From Vreelandella sedimenti (GTDB taxonomy: Bacteria > Pseudomonadota > Gammaproteobacteria > Pseudomonadales > Halomonadaceae), in the NCBI RefSeq assembly GCF_013416325.1, contig NZ_JACCGK010000004.1:62001-126000 (forward strand): DNA of 64,000 nt. Reading direction: 5' to 3'. The notes under the pieces are model-generated. The model was not told the DNA's origin, did no database searches, and saw nothing but the letters and a program-made list of their open reading frames with translations. The translations under genes and the position numbers were made by a program. This document shows positions 10,049 through 22,062 of the stretch, piece by piece. Position 1 is the first letter of the stretch, and each line of letters begins with the position of its first letter.

Positions 10049-10978
10049 ATGACGCGTAAACCCGCGCTGGGACGTGGCCTGGATGCCCTGATTGGTGCCG
10101 GTGCCCGTCGTCGTGACAGCTTAGAACTTGCCGGTAGTGGCACCTCGTTGGAGCTTTCTGACGCCGCGCGTAGCGCTGCGGCCGACGACGTTACCGAAGA
10201 TCGTCTTGAACGCCTGCCGTTAGGGCAATTAACGCGGGGTAAATATCAGCCGCGCCGCGATATTCAGCCCGAAGCGTTAGAGGAGCTGGCGGACTCCATT
10301 CGCGCCCAGGGCGTGATGCAGCCCATCGTCGTGCGCCCAATTGGCGTGGATCGCTACGAAATTATTGCCGGTGAGCGTCGCTGGCGGGCAGCCCAACTTG
10401 CCGAGCTGGACGTTATCCCGGCGGTGATCCGGGAAGTCAGCGATGAAGTTGCCCTGGCACTGGCGCTGATCGAAAACATTCAGCGTGAAAACCTCAACGC
10501 CATCGAAGAAGCCATGGCGCTCAAGCGCCTGGGCGAAGAGTTTGAGCTTACCCAGCAGCAGATTGCCGACGCAGTGGGTAAATCGCGCACCCAGGTGGCC
10601 AATCTGTTGCGCCTGCTGGCGTTAGATCCGGAAGTGCAAACCCTGCTCGAACGGGGTGACCTGGATATGGGGCATGCACGGGCATTGCTGACGCTGAACA
10701 GCACCCAGCAGCGCCAAGTGGCTCATGAGGTGGTTAATAATGATATGACGGTGAGGGCCACCGAAGCGCTGGTGAAAAAAGTCCAAACCAGCCAAACACC
10801 AATCAAAACGCCTAGCCGCCAAAGCAAGCAGCCCGATGTGGCCAAGCTTGAAACACATCTTGGCGAACTGCTTGGTGCGCCTGTCTCCATTGATCATGGT
10901 CAAAAAGGCAAAGGTAAGTTAACGATACGTTATACCAGCCTCGAAGAATTGGACGGCATCTTAAATCATATTAAATAG
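10049..10978 (+). CDS. parB: Chromosome-partitioning CTPase/DNA-binding protein ParB
   Basis: Binds parS near the origin and spreads as a CTP-dependent clamp. It has 309 residues. The N-terminal KPALGRGLDALIG segment is the ParA-interacting end. The CTP-binding ParB/Srx domain includes GVMQPIVVRP and GERRWRAA, and the helix-turn-helix includes LTQQQIADAVGKSRTQVANLLRL. The C-terminal dimer domain ends with TIRYTSLEELDGIL. I found no full parS palindrome in the window. Confidence 0.96.
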   Translation: MTRKPALGRGLDALIGAGARRRDSLELAGSGTSLELSDAARSAAADDVTEDRLERLPLGQLTRGKYQPRRDIQPEALEELADSIRAQGVMQPIVVRPIGVDRYEIIAGERRWRAAQLAELDVIPAVIREVSDEVALALALIENIQRENLNAIEEAMALKRLGEEFELTQQQIADAVGKSRTQVANLLRLLALDPEVQTLLERGDLDMGHARALLTLNSTQQRQVAHEVVNNDMTVRATEALVKKVQTSQTPIKTPSRQSKQPDVAKLETHLGELLGAPVSIDHGQKGKGKLTIRYTSLEELDGILNHIK

Positions 10979-11196
10979 CAGGCTATTCAATGTCGCGTAA
11001 GAAGCGCACACGTTTTCCCTCTTTGGTCGCAATTAGGCCCCTTAACGGGCAAATTCGGTGCGAGTTCGGTTGAAGGTGTGATAGCCCTTCCCTATAATCG
11101 CGCAAGATTTGTGCAAGTTGCCTTGGTTTGTCGAGGTATTAGCTTGTCGAGCAGTGGGTTTTAACTAGTGAGGCTGGGTAATTTTCCCCAAGAGTT

Positions 11197-11589
11197 ATGC
11201 AGCGATACGAAACCCAGCGGAGAAAAGCCTATATCATTCGACTGACGATCGCGCAGCTGATGGTTACCTTTGTTGGTATGCTGGCAGCCTACCTAGTCGC
11301 AGATGCTGAAGGTATGTCATCGGTATTTAAAGGAGCGCTGGTAGCCTTATTACCGCAAGCCTTTTTTATTCAGCGAATGGGGGTTTTTCACGCTAGGCGC
11401 CGAACACGAGGAGCTATGCACTTATTTCGTGCTGAAGCAGGCAAGTTTGGTTTGACGGTGGCACTGTTTGTTGCAGTGTTCGTTGCAGCGCCCCCCTCAA
11501 ACCCTACTTTCTTTTTTTACGCTTATGTTGCGGTTGTTCTAACGCATTGGCTTACGCCTTGGTTAATGCCAAAAAACGCTAATGCCTAG
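11197..11589 (+). CDS. atpI: ATP synthase assembly protein AtpI
   Basis: Small membrane protein of 130 residues at the head of the atp operon, thought to assist assembly of the c-ring or Mg uptake. It has four hydrophobic segments with a basic N-terminus (MQRYETQRRKAYIIR), and sits 32 bases upstream of atpB. The 218-base gap between parB and this gene must hold the atp promoter, but I cannot pick one with confidence. Confidence 0.85.
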   Translation: MQRYETQRRKAYIIRLTIAQLMVTFVGMLAAYLVADAEGMSSVFKGALVALLPQAFFIQRMGVFHARRRTRGAMHLFRAEAGKFGLTVALFVAVFVAAPPSNPTFFFYAYVAVVLTHWLTPWLMPKNANA

Positions 11590-11609
11590 AAAATTGCACA
11601 ACTGATTGA

Positions 11610-12449
<840 letters not shown>

Positions 12450-12486
12450 CCTAGCAATAACCTTTTCATTAACCCTCAACCCTTAA

Positions 12487-12741
<255 letters not shown>

Positions 12742-12752
12742 TGACAGCTCAG

Positions 12753-12779
12753 CCGAGCGCTAAGCGCTCGGTTTTGTTT
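12753..12779 (+). terminator. Partial terminator/attenuator hairpin between atpE and atpF
   Basis: 8-bp perfect stem CCGAGCGC (12753-12760) with GCGCTCGG (12764-12771), a 3-base loop, then TTTTGTTT. It looks like an intrinsic terminator but lies inside the operon. It probably allows partial readthrough, or protects the 3' end of the atpE message, which is needed in high excess. Confidence 0.7.
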
Positions 12780-12817
12780 CACTCCGGTCGCCACGAACTT
12801 GTCAGAGGTACATTCCT

Positions 12818-13288
12818 GTGAATATCAACATGACGCTAATCGGGCAGACGATCGCCTTCGCGATCTTTGTCTGGTTTTGCATAAAGTATGTGTGGCCTCC
12901 GATCAGCAATGCGCTTCATGAGCGTCAGAAGAAAATTGCTGATGGCTTGGATGCAGCCAGCCGTGCTAACCGTGATCTTGAGCTTGCTCAAGAGCGGGCA
13001 GAACAGACGCTGCGTGAAAGCAAGGAGCAAGCTTCTCAAATTCTTGAGCAGGCCAACAAACGCTCTGCCCAGATGATTGAAGAAGCCCGCGAGCAAGCCC
13101 GCGCCGAAGGCGAACGCCTAGTAGCGAGTGCACGTTCCGAGATTGAGCAAGAAGTGAATCGCGCTAAGGATGAACTTCGTGCCCAGGTCTCTTATCTCGC
13201 CGTTATGGGTGCCGAGCGTGTTCTTGAAGCGTCGGTCGACGAACAAGCCCATCGCAAGTTACTCGATGAGCTTGCTGCTGAACTGTAA
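12818..13288 (+). CDS. atpF: F0F1 ATP synthase subunit b
   Basis: Peripheral-stalk subunit with one N-terminal membrane helix ([20 protein letters not shown]) and a long charged coiled coil rich in Glu, Gln and Ala. It has 156 residues, the same as in E. coli. The GTG start at 12818 is supported by AGAGG and by the family beginning (MNxN before TLIGQ). An ATG four codons later is the alternative. It sits 11 bases before atpH. Confidence 0.95.
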   Translation: MNINMTLIGQTIAFAIFVWFCIKYVWPPISNALHERQKKIADGLDAASRANRDLELAQERAEQTLRESKEQASQILEQANKRSAQMIEEAREQARAEGERLVASARSEIEQEVNRAKDELRAQVSYLAVMGAERVLEASVDEQAHRKLLDELAAEL

Positions 13289-13299
13289 GGAGGTGAACC

Positions 13300-13836
13300 A
13301 TGGCGGAATTACTTACCGTCGCTCGTCCTTACGCTAAAGCAGCGTTTGAATACGCGCGTGATCATGAGGCGCTTGATAGCTGGTCACAGGCGCTGGGCTT
13401 TTTAAGCTTAGCGGTCGCTGACAGCGATGTTCGTCGTTTGCTGGGCAGTCCAAAACTTGAGAACGCACAAAAAGTATCGCTGCTGGCCGATATGACACCA
13501 GGCGAGCAAGACGAGGCTTTACAGCGTTTTTTAGATGTTTTGGCAGACCAAGGTCGTTTGATGTCACTTTCATCAATCGCTGTTCAGTTTGAGCACCTAC
13601 GTGCCGAACACGAACAGCGTGTTGAAGTAAACGTCACCTCTGCTTACAAATTAGATAGTAAGCAGAAGACCAAACTAGCGAACGCGCTCAAGAAACGTCT
13701 GAATCGCGAAATCTCCATTACTACTCAGGTGGACAAGTCGCTTATCGGCGGTGTCATCCTGCGTGCTGGCGACACCGTTATTGACGGGTCGGTACGTGGT
13801 CGATTGAACCGCCTTTCCGAAGCGCTAACCGCTTGA
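13300..13836 (+). CDS. atpH: F0F1 ATP synthase subunit delta
   Basis: Links the b-stalk to the F1 head. It has 178 residues with the N-terminal [12 protein letters not shown] helix and the C-terminal family signature [25 protein letters not shown]. Its ribosome site AAGGAGGTG overlaps the end of atpF, so translation of the two is probably coupled. Confidence 0.96.
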   Translation: MAELLTVARPYAKAAFEYARDHEALDSWSQALGFLSLAVADSDVRRLLGSPKLENAQKVSLLADMTPGEQDEALQRFLDVLADQGRLMSLSSIAVQFEHLRAEHEQRVEVNVTSAYKLDSKQKTKLANALKKRLNREISITTQVDKSLIGGVILRAGDTVIDGSVRGRLNRLSEALTA

Positions 13837-13852
13837 GTCTGAGGGACATGGC

Positions 13853-15397
13853 ATGCAGCAACTGAATCCTTCCGAGATCAGCGACATCATCAAGCAGCGA
13901 ATTGAAAAGCTTGACGTCGCATCCGAAGCCCGTAATCAGGGCACCATCGTCACTGTTTCCGACGGTATCGTGAAAATTCACGGCCTCGAAGACGCGATGT
14001 TTGGTGAAATGATTGAATTCCCCAACAGCATTTTTGGCATGGTACTTAACCTGGAGCGCGACTCCGTTGGTGCCGTGGTGCTGGGTGACTACCTGCAGCT
14101 TGAAGAGGGCATGACCGCCAAGTGTACCGGTCGTATTCTCGAAGTGCCGGTGGGCCCTGAGCTGATTGGCCGCGTTGTCGATGCGCTGGGCAACCCCATC
14201 GATGGTAAAGGCGAAATTGACGCTAAAATGACCGACGCCGTTGAAAAAGTGGCGCCGGGCGTTATTACCCGTCAATCCGTTGATGAGCCGATTCAAACCG
14301 GCCTAAAGTCGATCGATGCCATGGTGCCGATCGGCCGTGGTCAGCGTGAGCTGATCATCGGTGACCGTCAGATCGGTAAGTCCGCCATTGCCATTGATGC
14401 AATCATCAACCAGAAAGGCAAAGGCGTGACCTGTGTCTACGTAGCGATCGGTCAGAAGCAGTCGACCATTGCCAACGTGGTGCGCAAGCTCGAAGAGCAT
14501 GGCGCCATGGAGCACACTATCGTTGTCGCCGCTGGCGCTGCAGATCCGGCGCCGATGCAGTTCCTGGCCGCCTACTCCGGCTGCACCATGGGCGAATACT
14601 TCCGCGACCGCGGCGAGAACTCGCTGATTGTGTACGACGACCTCTCCAAGCAGGCCGTCGCCTACCGTCAGGTATCGCTGCTGCTGCGTCGTCCGCCCGG
14701 CCGTGAAGCTTACCCCGGTGACGTTTTCTATCTCCACTCGCGTCTACTTGAGCGTGCTGCGCGCGTTAACGCCGACTACGTTGAGAAGTTCACTAACGGT
14801 GAAGTGAAAGGCAAAACCGGTTCCTTAACCGCGCTGCCGATCATCGAAACCCAGGGTGGCGACGTTTCTGCGTTCGTACCGACCAACGTGATCTCGATCA
14901 CCGACGGTCAGATCTTCCTGGAAACCAACCTGTTTAACTCCGGTATTCGTCCGGCGATTAACGCAGGTCTGTCGGTTTCTCGCGTCGGTGGCTCGGCGCA
15001 GACCAAGATCATCAAAAAGCTCGGCGGCAGTGTGCGTCTGGCGTTGGCTCAGTACCGTGAGCTGGCGGCATTCTCGCAGTTTGCCTCTGATCTTGATGAA
15101 GCCACGCGTAAGCAGCTTGAGCACGGTCAGCGTGTTACTGAGCTGATGAAGCAGAACCAGTACTCGCCAATGTCAGTTGCCGAGATGGCGCTCTCGCTGT
15201 ATGCCGCCAACGAAGGTTACCTGGACGACGTCGATGTGAACAAAGTGTTGGACTTCGAGCGTGCGTTGCACGACTACATGAAGTCTGAGCACGGTGATCT
15301 GCTCGACAAGATCAACCAGAGCGGCGACTACAACGGTGAGATTCAAGACAGCTTGAAGTCGGGTCTTGAGAAGTTCAAGGCGACTCAGAGCTGGTAA
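13853..15397 (+). CDS. atpA: F0F1 ATP synthase subunit alpha
   Basis: Non-catalytic nucleotide-binding subunit of F1. It has 514 residues. The beta-barrel N-domain is followed by the P-loop GDRQIGKSA, which differs from the common GDRQTGKTA but keeps GxxxxGK[ST]. The conserved arginine-finger region [10 protein letters not shown] is present. The C-terminal helical domain ends in [13 protein letters not shown]-rich hairpin with little T-run follows at 15405-15420. Confidence 0.97.
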   Translation: MQQLNPSEISDIIKQRIEKLDVASEARNQGTIVTVSDGIVKIHGLEDAMFGEMIEFPNSIFGMVLNLERDSVGAVVLGDYLQLEEGMTAKCTGRILEVPVGPELIGRVVDALGNPIDGKGEIDAKMTDAVEKVAPGVITRQSVDEPIQTGLKSIDAMVPIGRGQRELIIGDRQIGKSAIAIDAIINQKGKGVTCVYVAIGQKQSTIANVVRKLEEHGAMEHTIVVAAGAADPAPMQFLAAYSGCTMGEYFRDRGENSLIVYDDLSKQAVAYRQVSLLLRRPPGREAYPGDVFYLHSRLLERAARVNADYVEKFTNGEVKGKTGSLTALPIIETQGGDVSAFVPTNVISITDGQIFLETNLFNSGIRPAINAGLSVSRVGGSAQTKIIKKLGGSVRLALAQYRELAAFSQFASDLDEATRKQLEHGQRVTELMKQNQYSPMSVAEMALSLYAANEGYLDDVDVNKVLDFERALHDYMKSEHGDLLDKINQSGDYNGEIQDSLKSGLEKFKATQSW

Positions 15398-15404
15398 TGT
15401 CTGG

Positions 15405-15420
15405 CCCGCCTGCGGGCGGG
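15405..15420 (+). other. GC-rich hairpin between atpA and atpG
   Basis: CCCGCC (15405-15410) pairs with GGCGGG (15415-15420) around a TGCG loop and is followed by only TTTGC. It is too weak in T residues for efficient termination and probably shapes mRNA decay within the atp operon. Confidence 0.5.
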
Positions 15421-15462
15421 TTTGCATGCTTTCTGAGAGCCACGAACGAAGGGTAGATCGCT

Positions 15463-16350
15463 ATGGCAGCTGCAAAAGAGATACGCACCCAGATCGGGAG
15501 CATTAAAAATACGCAGAAGATCACCAGCGCCATGGAAATGGTGGCTGCATCTAAAATGCGTAAAGCGCAAGATCTGATGAGAGCTAGTCAGCCTTACGCT
15601 AAGCAGATCCGCAAAGTGGTTGGCCACATTGCCGACGCGAACCCCGAGTACAAGCACGACTATATGGTCGAGCGTAGCGAGGTTAAGCGCGTTGGTTACA
15701 TTGTGGTCTCCACAGACCGTGGTCTGTGCGGTGGCTTGAACCACAACCTCTTCAAAGCCTTACTCAAACAGGCCAGCGAGTGGAAAAAGCAGGGCGCAGA
15801 GCAGGATTTTTGCGCTCTGGGCGCTAAGGCCAGCACCTTTTTTCGCAACTACGGTGGCAATTTGGTGGCGGCGAAGAGTGGTTTAGGCGAAGCCCCGACC
15901 GTTGAAGGTTTGATTGGCAGTATTAAGGTCATGCTCGAAGCGTACGATGAAGGACGTCTCGACCGGCTTTACGTGGTGCACAACGAGTTTGTGAACACCA
16001 TGACCCAAAAGCCAGTGGTTCGTCAGCTTCTTCCGCTGTCGCCTGATATGGGCGCAGACGCTGAGCAAGACGACGAAAACGCCCGTCCCGGAAGCTGGGA
16101 CTACCTGTATGAACCGGATGCCAAGGCGTTGCTCGATAGCCTGCTGGTTCGTTTCATCGAATCGCAGGTGTATCAGGCGGTAGTGGAAAACGGCGCTTGT
16201 GAACAAGCCGCCCGAATGATCGCTATGAAAAGTGCCACTGACAACGCAGGCGGCCTTATCGACGATCTGGAGATGGTCTACAACAAGGCCCGTCAGGCCG
16301 CCATCACCCAGGAAATTTCTGAGATCGTCGGCGGCGCTGCTGCCGTATAA
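15463..16350 (+). CDS. atpG: F0F1 ATP synthase subunit gamma
   Basis: Central rotor shaft. It has 295 residues, slightly longer than E. coli because of an acidic insert ([13 protein letters not shown]). The N-terminal coiled-coil helix starts [20 protein letters not shown], and the C-terminal partner helix contains [24 protein letters not shown] split at normal positions. Acidic inserts of this kind are common in halophile proteins. Confidence 0.96.
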   Translation: MAAAKEIRTQIGSIKNTQKITSAMEMVAASKMRKAQDLMRASQPYAKQIRKVVGHIADANPEYKHDYMVERSEVKRVGYIVVSTDRGLCGGLNHNLFKALLKQASEWKKQGAEQDFCALGAKASTFFRNYGGNLVAAKSGLGEAPTVEGLIGSIKVMLEAYDEGRLDRLYVVHNEFVNTMTQKPVVRQLLPLSPDMGADAEQDDENARPGSWDYLYEPDAKALLDSLLVRFIESQVYQAVVENGACEQAARMIAMKSATDNAGGLIDDLEMVYNKARQAAITQEISEIVGGAAAV

Positions 16351-16356
16351 CGCCTA

Positions 16357-16382
16357 GGGAGTCGACTATTTAAGCGACTCCC
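16357..16382 (+). other. Hairpin between atpG and atpD
   Basis: 8-bp perfect stem GGGAGTCG (16357-16364) with CGACTCCC (16375-16382) and a 10-base loop, without a T-run. It is the third stem inside this operon and a probable mRNA-processing or stability element. Confidence 0.55.
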
Positions 16383-16411
16383 GGCAGACAGGTTTCATTT
16401 GCAGGTTTTAG

Positions 16412-17803
<1,392 letters not shown>

Positions 17804-17827
17804 TCCCGTCCATTAGGGGGATTCGCT

Positions 17828-18256
17828 ATGGCGAATAGCTTTACTTGCAATATCGTCAGCGCTGAAGCATCGATCTTCTCAGGTACTGTTGAGCAGGTGA
17901 TTGCTTCCGGGATGATGGGTGACCTGGGCGTTTTGCCGGGTCACGCCCCGCTGCTGACCGAGCTTCAGCCGGGTCCGGTACGCGTGATTCACGATGGCGG
18001 CAAGGAAGAGAACTTCTTTGTCTCGGGGGGCTTCATGGAAGTCCAGCCGGATGTCGTGACGATTCTGGCCGACTCTGCATCGCGTGCCAGCGACCTCAAC
18101 GAGGCCGCTGCCGAAGAAGCACGTCAGCAGGCGCTGAAAGCCTTTAATGAGAAGTCATCGGAGCTCGATTATACTCGCGCTGCCGCTGAACTTGCCGAAG
18201 CCGTTGCACAGCTGCGAACGATTCAGCAGCTGCGTAAAAAGGCGGGTAAAGGCTAA
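17828..18256 (+). CDS. atpC: F0F1 ATP synthase subunit epsilon
   Basis: Rotor-foot subunit that inhibits ATP hydrolysis. It has 142 residues, with the beta-sandwich containing GDLGVLPGHAPLLTEL and the C-terminal helical pair ending RTIQQLRKKAGKG. It is last in the atp operon and is followed within 25 bases by a strong terminator. Confidence 0.96.
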   Translation: MANSFTCNIVSAEASIFSGTVEQVIASGMMGDLGVLPGHAPLLTELQPGPVRVIHDGGKEENFFVSGGFMEVQPDVVTILADSASRASDLNEAAAEEARQQALKAFNEKSSELDYTRAAAELAEAVAQLRTIQQLRKKAGKG

Positions 18257-18280
18257 CTCTCACGCACTTGGCGTGTGTCC

Positions 18281-18325
18281 AACGCCCCTTAAACCCGCTA
18301 CCAGGGTTTAAGGGGCGTTTTTTTT
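18281..18325 (+). terminator. Rho-independent terminator of the atp operon
   Basis: 16-bp perfect stem AACGCCCCTTAAACCC (18281-18296) with its complement at 18304-18319, a 7-base loop, then an unbroken run of T. It is the strongest terminator in the window. Confidence 0.95.
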
Positions 18326-18427
18326 GTTTGGCAAAATAAGTAAGTATGATGAGCTTTGCCAGTAGGATGGGCTGGGTGATGGATTAGCTCGGCAGCACGA
18401 CGCTTGTAAGCGCAAGGGGAGAGAGTC

Positions 18428-19810
18428 ATGGCACTGAATGATGAAAGCCTACAGGAATTAAAAGCCGAACTGCTCGACGAGTTGGCCAAGGAAGTGCCCA
18501 GTAAATCGGTGCTCTCTTTGCGTTTGGCCGAAACCCGCTCCGCGGATATCGGTGAAGTGCTCGAAGAGATGATCGAGGATGATGAAGAGCTGCCTGCGGC
18601 GCTCGCTCTACTGGATATTCTTTCTGCGGAACGGGCAGCCAATGTGCTGGGCTATCTGCCCGGTGAGAGCCAGCTCGAAGTGGTAGGGAAGCTGGATGAC
18701 AGCCAGGTTCTCAAGCTGCTCGAAGAGATGGGGTCGGACGAACGCGCCGATCTGTTCAATCTTCTCAATGAAGACCGTCGTGAGGCACTGCTGCGACGCA
18801 TGGCTCACCGCGAGCGAGAAGACCTGAAGCGGCTTGCCAGCTACGAAGAGGGTACCGCCGGCGCCATCATGACCTCTGACTATGTCTCCATAGCCAGTGG
18901 CATGACGGTGTCGCAGGCGATGATGAGGGTACGCCAGACCGCTCCCGATGCGGAAACGGTCTATCAGCTGTATATCCTGGATAGCGATGGACAACTGATC
19001 GGTACCATGTCGCTGCGTCAGCTTATGGTGGCACGCCCCGGCGCTATTGTTGATGACATTATGATCAAGGATGTCATCAGTACACGGGTTGATAGTGCCC
19101 AGGAAGATGTCGCCCGTATTGTGGCGAAGTACGACTTGTTGGCGCTGCCAGTGATCGATGCCGATGAACGCATGGTCGGTATTGTGACCCACGATGACGC
19201 GATGGATGTCGCTGAATCCGAGGCGACAGAGGATTTCCACAAGGGGATGTCGATCGGCCAGCTGGAAGATGGCGTAAGCCGGGTGAAGCTCTGGAGCCTA
19301 TACCGTAAGCGCGTGTTCTGGCTGGTACTGCTGGTCTTTGCCAATCTGTTTTCGGGGGCCGGGATTGCCTATTTTGAGGAGACCATTGCCGCCCAGGTAG
19401 CGCTGGTATTCTTTTTACCGTTATTGATCGGTAGTGGCGGTAACGCCGGGGCTCAGGCAGCTACGTTGATGGTGCGCGGCATGGCGACCGGTGACGTTGG
19501 CGTCAAAGATTGGGGCAAACTACTGGGCCGTGAGCTACTTGTCGCCGGGTCACTGGGTATCACCATGGCCATCGCGGTAACGCCTATTGGCATTATGCGC
19601 GGGGGAGAAGCGTTGGCAATGGTGGTCGCCTTGAGCATGGTGACCATCGTGCTGTTTGGTAGCCTGTTGGGGATGTGCCTGCCGTTCGTACTCGAGCGCT
19701 TTAAGGTCGACCCTGCCACGGCATCGGCGCCGCTGGTCACCACCTTGATTGATGCCTCTGGGGTGGTGATCTACTTCAGCATCGCCACACTACTGTTGAC
19801 GGGGTTATAA
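18428..19810 (+). CDS. mgtE: Magnesium transporter MgtE
   Basis: Inner-membrane Mg2+ channel gated by cytoplasmic magnesium. It has 460 residues: an acidic N-terminal MgtE-N superhelix (to about 130), a CBS pair (about 135-255) and a membrane domain with five helices (about 285-460). The pore signature GSGGNAGAQAATLMVRGMATG is intact. It is a single gene with its own leader, convergent with the CDF gene. Confidence 0.95.
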   Translation: MALNDESLQELKAELLDELAKEVPSKSVLSLRLAETRSADIGEVLEEMIEDDEELPAALALLDILSAERAANVLGYLPGESQLEVVGKLDDSQVLKLLEEMGSDERADLFNLLNEDRREALLRRMAHREREDLKRLASYEEGTAGAIMTSDYVSIASGMTVSQAMMRVRQTAPDAETVYQLYILDSDGQLIGTMSLRQLMVARPGAIVDDIMIKDVISTRVDSAQEDVARIVAKYDLLALPVIDADERMVGIVTHDDAMDVAESEATEDFHKGMSIGQLEDGVSRVKLWSLYRKRVFWLVLLVFANLFSGAGIAYFEETIAAQVALVFFLPLLIGSGGNAGAQAATLMVRGMATGDVGVKDWGKLLGRELLVAGSLGITMAIAVTPIGIMRGGEALAMVVALSMVTIVLFGSLLGMCLPFVLERFKVDPATASAPLVTTLIDASGVVIYFSIATLLLTGL

Positions 19811-19836
19811 GAAGAAACAACCAGTGGGTAGTGGCT

Positions 19837-21030
19837 CTAGCGCATCGAGCTACTGGCGGCGCGGGTGATAAACAGCACCTCGACGTGGCCGAGCCACTCG
19901 ATATCGCTAGCCAGCGCTTTTAGTTGGCTAGCGAGGCACTGGGGCGGCTGATGCACGGCGTCGTCAATGATCAATGATACCGACACCTTATCGTCCAAGT
20001 AGTGCAACTGGAGCTCGTTCAGGGTGCGCCACACAGGGTGCTTGTACCAGCGTGCATCCAGGGCAGCCTCTACTTCAGGGCGGAGCGGAAGGCCGGGAAG
20101 GCGGCTAGGATCTCCTGCACCGGCGTCGTCTTCGGGGTCGACATGGAAGATCACGTCGGTCAGTGCGGGGAACTCGTGGCGCAGGCGGCGGCTGACTTCG
20201 TTACCGATTTCATGGGCTTCCGACACGGTAATCTTAGGCCCCACCACCACGTGCAGATCGACCATCACCCAGCCGGCGGATTGGCGAGTACGCAGGTCAT
20301 GGACGCTATCCACACCTGGTACGCTGCAGGCCACATCGTGCATCTGATCCTGCACATCCACCGGCAGCGCTGTATCCACCAACTCACGAGCCGACTCCCA
20401 TAGCAGATCCAAACCTACTTTACCCACCAACAGGCCCACAATGATGGCGGCCACGGCATCCAGCCAGCCCAAGCCAAACTGGGCACCCACCAAGGCTACC
20501 AACACCACGGCAGTGGATAAGGCATCACTGCGCGAGTGCCAAGCATTGGCTTCGAGTAACTTTGATTTTACCCGCTTGGCAACCCGCATGGTGTAACGAA
20601 AAATCCACTCTTTGCTAAACAGCGCGATGACGGTAATCACGATTGCCAGCGCGCCAGGGGCGTTAACGTCGGCGCCGCTAAACAGGCGATCCAGGCTCGA
20701 CCAGGCAATCGCGCCAGCCACGAAAATTAGCACGCTTCCCAGCAGCAGGGTCGTCAGGGTTTCGATACGGCCGTGGCCGTAATGGTGGTCTTTATCGGGC
20801 TCCTGACGCCCATAGTGAATGGCCGCCAGGACAAAGCCATCGGTGACTAAATCAGATAGGGAGTGAATGCCGTCGGCAATCAACGCCGCTGAACCGACCA
20901 TAAAACCGATCACGACTTTGACGATGCTTAACAGGGCATCCAGCCACGCACCGATATAGGTAACACGTTTGGCCTCTTGGCTAAGTCGCGCTTGATCGTG
21001 AACCACTGGCGTTTCGATGGTCTGAGTCAT
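19837..21030 (-). CDS. Cation diffusion facilitator family metal exporter
   Basis: Inner-membrane metal/proton antiporter of about 397 residues (FieF-like). The ATG at 21030 is preferred because AAGGT lies just before it. A GTG at 21051 would add seven residues. Metal-site motifs are DGIHSLSD in helix 2 and HSRSD in helix 5, then a cytoplasmic dimerisation domain with VHDLRTRQSAGWVMVDLHVVV. The C-terminus is longer than in E. coli FieF, with an extra domain of about 100 residues after the dimerisation fold. The metal (Fe, Zn, Co or Mn) cannot be fixed by eye. Confidence 0.92.
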   Translation of the reverse strand: MTQTIETPVVHDQARLSQEAKRVTYIGAWLDALLSIVKVVIGFMVGSAALIADGIHSLSDLVTDGFVLAAIHYGRQEPDKDHHYGHGRIETLTTLLLGSVLIFVAGAIAWSSLDRLFSGADVNAPGALAIVITVIALFSKEWIFRYTMRVAKRVKSKLLEANAWHSRSDALSTAVVLVALVGAQFGLGWLDAVAAIIVGLLVGKVGLDLLWESARELVDTALPVDVQDQMHDVACSVPGVDSVHDLRTRQSAGWVMVDLHVVVGPKITVSEAHEIGNEVSRRLRHEFPALTDVIFHVDPEDDAGAGDPSRLPGLPLRPEVEAALDARWYKHPVWRTLNELQLHYLDDKVSVSLIIDDAVHQPPQCLASQLKALASDIEWLGHVEVLFITRAASSSMR

Positions 21031-21249
21031 GGGTACCTTGCAAGGACGCACGCATTCAATAGATGCCTATTGTAGCGCACTCCTTATATCCTCTATAGGC
21101 TCCACTGCTTCCAGGCTGTGAAAACGATACCTTTGTGTGTCAGTGGCGGCTAGTGTCAGCAAAGGCAATGCGGACAACGAATAGGTGGATGTGTATCCTT
21201 AAACGCCATTGCAAACCATTAAATTGTTTCTATACACAGGATTTTTTTT

Positions 21250-22050
21250 ATGGATTGGCTCCAGGTGGTGGTGTTAGCGGTTGTTCAGGGAGTGTCAGAG
21301 TTTTTACCCGTTTCAAGCTCTGCCCACCTAATCTTGGTGCCTGTGCTGACCGAGTGGCAAGATCAAGGGCTAGCCTTTGATGTTGCTCTGCATTTAGGCA
21401 GCCTCTCCGCGGTGATTATCTATTTCCGTCAGGAAATTTGGCAGATGGTCATTAGCAGCTTGGCTGCGCTCAGCGGCAAAGGAGTGAACGAAGATGCACG
21501 ACTGGCTTTATGGGTGACGTTAGCGACCATTCCTGTGGGGCTTATTGGTTTACTACTGCACGATGTTATTTCTCATTTTATGCGCTCTACACTGATTATC
21601 GGCTTCAGTTTAATTGTTTTCGGGCTATTGTTGGGGTATGCCGATTGGCGTAAAGAGGGGACGCGCAATGAGTACCAACTACGTTTGAAGGATGTGCTGA
21701 TTATTGGTGGTGCCCAGGCGCTAGCACTCATCCCAGGCACCTCACGCTCGGGAATTACCATTACCGCGGCGCTGTTGGTGGGCATGAGCCGAGAAGGCGC
21801 CTCGCGCTTCTCTTTCTTATTATCAATCCCGGTGATTGTGCTGGCAGGTGGCCTAGAAGCAGTGGGGCTGTTTAACGCTCCACAGTCGATTGATTGGATC
21901 GCGATGTTGGCGGGCACCCTGTTATCGGGATTAAGCGCGTATTTGTGTATTCACTACTTTCTGGTGGTTATAAAAAAATTAGGAATGCAGCCCTTTGTGA
22001 TTTATCGCGTGCTGTTCGGCGCCTGGCTGCTGTGGTTCTTTTATTTTTAG
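21250..22050 (+). CDS. uppP: Undecaprenyl-diphosphatase UppP (BacA)
   Basis: Membrane phosphatase that recycles the lipid carrier of cell-wall synthesis. It has 266 residues with many helices. The catalytic motifs are GVSEFLPVSSSAH near the N-terminus and PGTSRSGITI in the middle. It heads a likely operon with apbE (12-base gap) and glmU, linking carrier recycling to UDP-GlcNAc supply. Confidence 0.96.
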   Translation: MDWLQVVVLAVVQGVSEFLPVSSSAHLILVPVLTEWQDQGLAFDVALHLGSLSAVIIYFRQEIWQMVISSLAALSGKGVNEDARLALWVTLATIPVGLIGLLLHDVISHFMRSTLIIGFSLIVFGLLLGYADWRKEGTRNEYQLRLKDVLIIGGAQALALIPGTSRSGITITAALLVGMSREGASRFSFLLSIPVIVLAGGLEAVGLFNAPQSIDWIAMLAGTLLSGLSAYLCIHYFLVVIKKLGMQPFVIYRVLFGAWLLWFFYF

Positions 22051-22062
22051 GATAAAGCAACG

